Assembly: GCF_036881715.1 (NCBI RefSeq) | Contig: NZ_JBAKBF010000006.1 | Location: 1-64,000, forward strand | Direction: 5' to 3' | Origin: Pannonibacter anstelovis | GTDB taxonomy: Bacteria; Pseudomonadota; Alphaproteobacteria; Rhizobiales; Stappiaceae | DNA: 64,000 bases | Part shown: positions 62,264 to 64,000 of the stretch, one piece after another | Numbering within the stretch: position 1 is the stretch's first letter | Layout: each line of letters begins with the position of its first letter | Program-made: the position numbers and the translations under genes | The notes under the pieces: model-generated | Databases searched by the model: none | What the model was told of the DNA's origin: nothing | The model's input: only the letters and a program-made list of their open reading frames with translations

Positions 62264-63430
62264 TCACACCTTGTCCGCCAGCCCGCGGCGGGCAAGGTTG
62301 CGGAACAGCTCACGCAGGCCGAAAGTCCATTCCGGGCAGGCATCCGTGCGGTCGATCCAGTTGATCAGGCGCCCCAGCTTCGGCGTGTGGATCTCCACCC
62401 GGTCGCCAATCTCGTGGGTGAAGCCCTGCCCTGCCCCGCGCCGGTCCTTGACGGGGGCAAACATGGTGCCGAGGAACAGCACCGCCCCATCCGGATACTG
62501 GTGATTGCGGTTGCGGAGCTGGCTGACCAGCTCCTCTGGCGAGCGGCTGATGGCTTCCATCGGGCTCTCGCCCGTCATCACAAAGCCGTCCTCACCCTCC
62601 ACCAGCAGCGACACCCGCACCTTGCGCAGGTCATCGATGGTGAACCCCTCATCGAACAGGCGGATGAAGGGGCCGATGGCGCAGGAGGCGTTGTTGTCCT
62701 TGGCCTTGCCAAGAAGCAGCGCCGAGCGGCCTTCCACATCGCGCAGATTCACATCATTGCCGAGGGTCGCGCCGAGAATGGCACCGTCCGAGCGAACCGC
62801 CAGAACCACCTCCGGCTCCGGATTATTCCACTCGGAAATGGGATGGATGCCAGCCTTGGCACCGCAGCCAACCGATGACATGGGCTGGGCCTTGGTGAAG
62901 ATTTCCGCATCCGGGCCAATGCCCACTTCAAGATACTGCGACCACAGGCCCATATCCTGCAGCAGCGCCTTGACCTTGCGGGCCTCTTCGGACCCCGCCT
63001 TGACGCCGCGCAGGCTGCCACCCAGCACCGGGGCCAGCCGCTCGCGGATCTCCAGGGCGCGGGAGCTGTCGCCCTTGGCCTGTTCCTCGATCACCCGCTC
63101 CAGCATGCTGTCGGCAAAGGTGACGCCGGCCGCCTTGACCGATTGCAGATCGATGGGCGCCAGCAACTGTCCGGCGCTGCCATCAAGGAACGCATCCAGC
63201 GCCCCCAGGTCCGGCAGGCCTGACGCCTGCTTCAGACGTGCGGCGATCTCCGGCATTTCAAGCAGGGAGGAAACGGTCGCGGCAATGCCGGTCAGGTTGA
63301 GCACCTGCCCGGCACGGATCAGCACGGGGCAAGGCCCGTCTTCCGCCTTCGACCAGACGCGGCCAACAAGCACGGCCTCCTGCGCATCGGCAGGCAGAAT
63401 CGCAGATACAGTAACAGCTTGACCGGCCAC
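62264..63430 (-). CDS. Fumarylacetoacetate-hydrolase-family protein
   Basis: This 388-residue cytoplasmic enzyme belongs to the fumarylacetoacetate hydrolase family, whose members hydrolyse, dehydrate or decarboxylate 2-keto acids with a Mg2+ site. The C-terminal part (EWNNPEPEVVLAVRSDG, GNDVNLRDVEGRSALLLGKAKD, VFLGTMFAP-like) matches members encoded with TRAP systems for sugar acids. The GTG at 63430 is chosen because GGAGGAGG is ideally spaced; a TTG at 63463 is an unlikely alternative. It is the first gene of the operon ahead of dctQMP. A dehydratase or hydrolase step in sugar-acid breakdown is likely, but the exact reaction is open. Confidence 0.85.
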   Translation of the reverse strand: MAGQAVTVSAILPADAQEAVLVGRVWSKAEDGPCPVLIRAGQVLNLTGIAATVSSLLEMPEIAARLKQASGLPDLGALDAFLDGSAGQLLAPIDLQSVKAAGVTFADSMLERVIEEQAKGDSSRALEIRERLAPVLGGSLRGVKAGSEEARKVKALLQDMGLWSQYLEVGIGPDAEIFTKAQPMSSVGCGAKAGIHPISEWNNPEPEVVLAVRSDGAILGATLGNDVNLRDVEGRSALLLGKAKDNNASCAIGPFIRLFDEGFTIDDLRKVRVSLLVEGEDGFVMTGESPMEAISRSPEELVSQLRNRNHQYPDGAVLFLGTMFAPVKDRRGAGQGFTHEIGDRVEIHTPKLGRLINWIDRTDACPEWTFGLRELFRNLARRGLADKV

Positions 63431-63504
63431 CGGTGCCCTCCTCCCAAAATCCCCGCCCGGCAAGGCAGCGCCTCCACGCGCAGGAGCCTTACGGCCCCTT
63501 GCCG

Positions 63505-63527
63505 GATTGTCTGGATGTCAGACAATC
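63505..63527. promoter_or_regulatory. Perfect 9-bp inverted repeat, candidate GntR operator
   Basis: GATTGTCTG and CAGACAATC are perfectly inverted around GATGT, 75 bases upstream of the enzyme start. Its form resembles the TTGTC..GACAA operators of FadR-type GntR regulators, and a GntR gene lies next to it. Confidence 0.6.
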
Positions 63528-63799
63528 ACATTTATTGTGTTTCTTAGCAACATGGTGCCGGGCTTGTCCAGCCTGTGGCACCGCCTGTGTGCAACTTCAG
63601 CGAAGATGTGCAAATGCCCTGCGGATTCCCTCAGGGAGATCCCGCCCCAAGGCAACAAGAGCTTGCCGAAGCGCAGTCTGAAAATTGGAGGCCTTGCTCA
63701 GGCGAAAGACTGCCCCTGCCTCTACGCCACGCCCTCAACAGCAGCCTGCAGCCTATTGCCCTGCATCACAGCACGCGCCGGGTTTCGCACAGGACAACC

Positions 63800-63839
63800 A
63801 TTTCGTCATGCCATGGCCGGAGCCATGGCATGACGAAAT
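63800..63839. repeat. Perfect 40-bp palindrome (18-bp arms)
   Basis: ATTTCGTCATGCCATGGC and its exact inverse are separated by CGGA. No T-run follows on either strand. It lies 55 bases after the partial GntR gene and could end its transcript, but its left end matches the palindromic element at 18361-18439, suggesting a dispersed repeat. Confidence 0.75.
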
Positions 63840-63894
63840 ATGAAAGTTTCGAACGCGAAATCTACTGCCTGAGCTGCAGACAAAGAGATATACG

Positions 63895-64000
63895 TCAGTA
63901 AATCTCGAGATTGAGCGCAATACGGCTTGCAGCACCCGTCAGATGCTGGCGCATGGCGGCACGTGCGGCAATTGCATCCCGGCTGGCGATGGCATCACGC
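63895..64000 (-). CDS. GntR-family regulator, C-terminal end only
   Basis: The last 34 residues of a protein (..RDAIASRDAIAARAAMRQHL..LNLEIY) enter from the window edge and stop at 63895. The pattern of an RDA-A-ARxAMRxHL helix near the C-terminus is characteristic of the FCD ligand-binding domain of FadR-type GntR regulators. Its position upstream of the sugar-acid-like TRAP operon, with an inverted repeat between, suggests local repression. The DNA-binding domain lies outside the window. Confidence 0.7.
   Translation of the reverse strand, partial: RDAIASRDAIAARAAMRQHLTGAASRIALNLEIY

Larger units (their letters stand above)
63431..63894. other. Regulatory gap between GntR gene and its likely target operon
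   Basis: This 464-base gap has no supported gene. It holds the operator-like inverted repeat at 63505-63527 and the large palindrome at 63800-63839. Confidence 0.55.

Overview
The window is a 64 kb chromosomal segment of a GC-rich alphaproteobacterium. Short intergenic spaces, tightly overlapping operons, several TRAP and ABC uptake systems, a DUF6481-type protein beside a cold-shock gene and dispersed TTTCGTCATG-type palindromes suggest a Hyphomicrobiales member, perhaps Stappiaceae-like (Pannonibacter, Stappia or Roseibium relatives). This placement is inference from gene content; no rRNA, tRNA, CRISPR array, prophage or insertion sequence was found.

Left part (1-14 kb): a sigma-54 activator, a cold-shock gene with a long leader and two small charged proteins, a membrane diguanylate cyclase, a three-gene envelope cassette (membrane protein, large periplasmic von Willebrand A protein, small secreted protein), an AraC regulator, a chemoreceptor and a small periplasmic binding protein. 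At 14.5-17.2 kb lies an autotransporter gene interrupted by one in-frame TGA.

Defence block (17.3-25.1 kb): a complete type I restriction-modification operon hsdR-hsdM-hsdS with an Mrr-type endonuclease gene after it; the gap before mrr holds a palindromic element between two 19-bp direct repeats.

Central part (25.1-35.6 kb): a four-gene ABC importer of the glycerol-3-phosphate/sugar type followed by a metallophosphodiesterase, which together suggest uptake and cleavage of glycerophosphodiesters. Divergent from it is a three-gene operon of a periplasmic caspase-like protein, a CHASE2 adenylate cyclase and a FecR-like secreted protein, a candidate envelope-signalling module.

Right part (35.6-64 kb): mostly catabolic and uptake operons on the minus strand. 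(i) An M81 (MlrC-like) metallopeptidase, an oligopeptide ABC importer with both ATPases fused, and two M20 peptidases, divergent from an IclR regulator with a perfect 16-bp palindrome between them. (ii) LysR, TRAP transporter dctPQM, DUF2848, amidase, DUF1445, then LysR and a second amidase: a candidate undescribed pathway for an amide or cyclic-imide acid. (iii) A class C beta-lactamase-like serine hydrolase divergent from a LysR gene, then an EamA exporter. (iv) A fumarylacetoacetate-hydrolase-family enzyme with TRAP dctQMP, preceded by a GntR regulator cut by the window edge and a perfect inverted repeat that looks like its operator.
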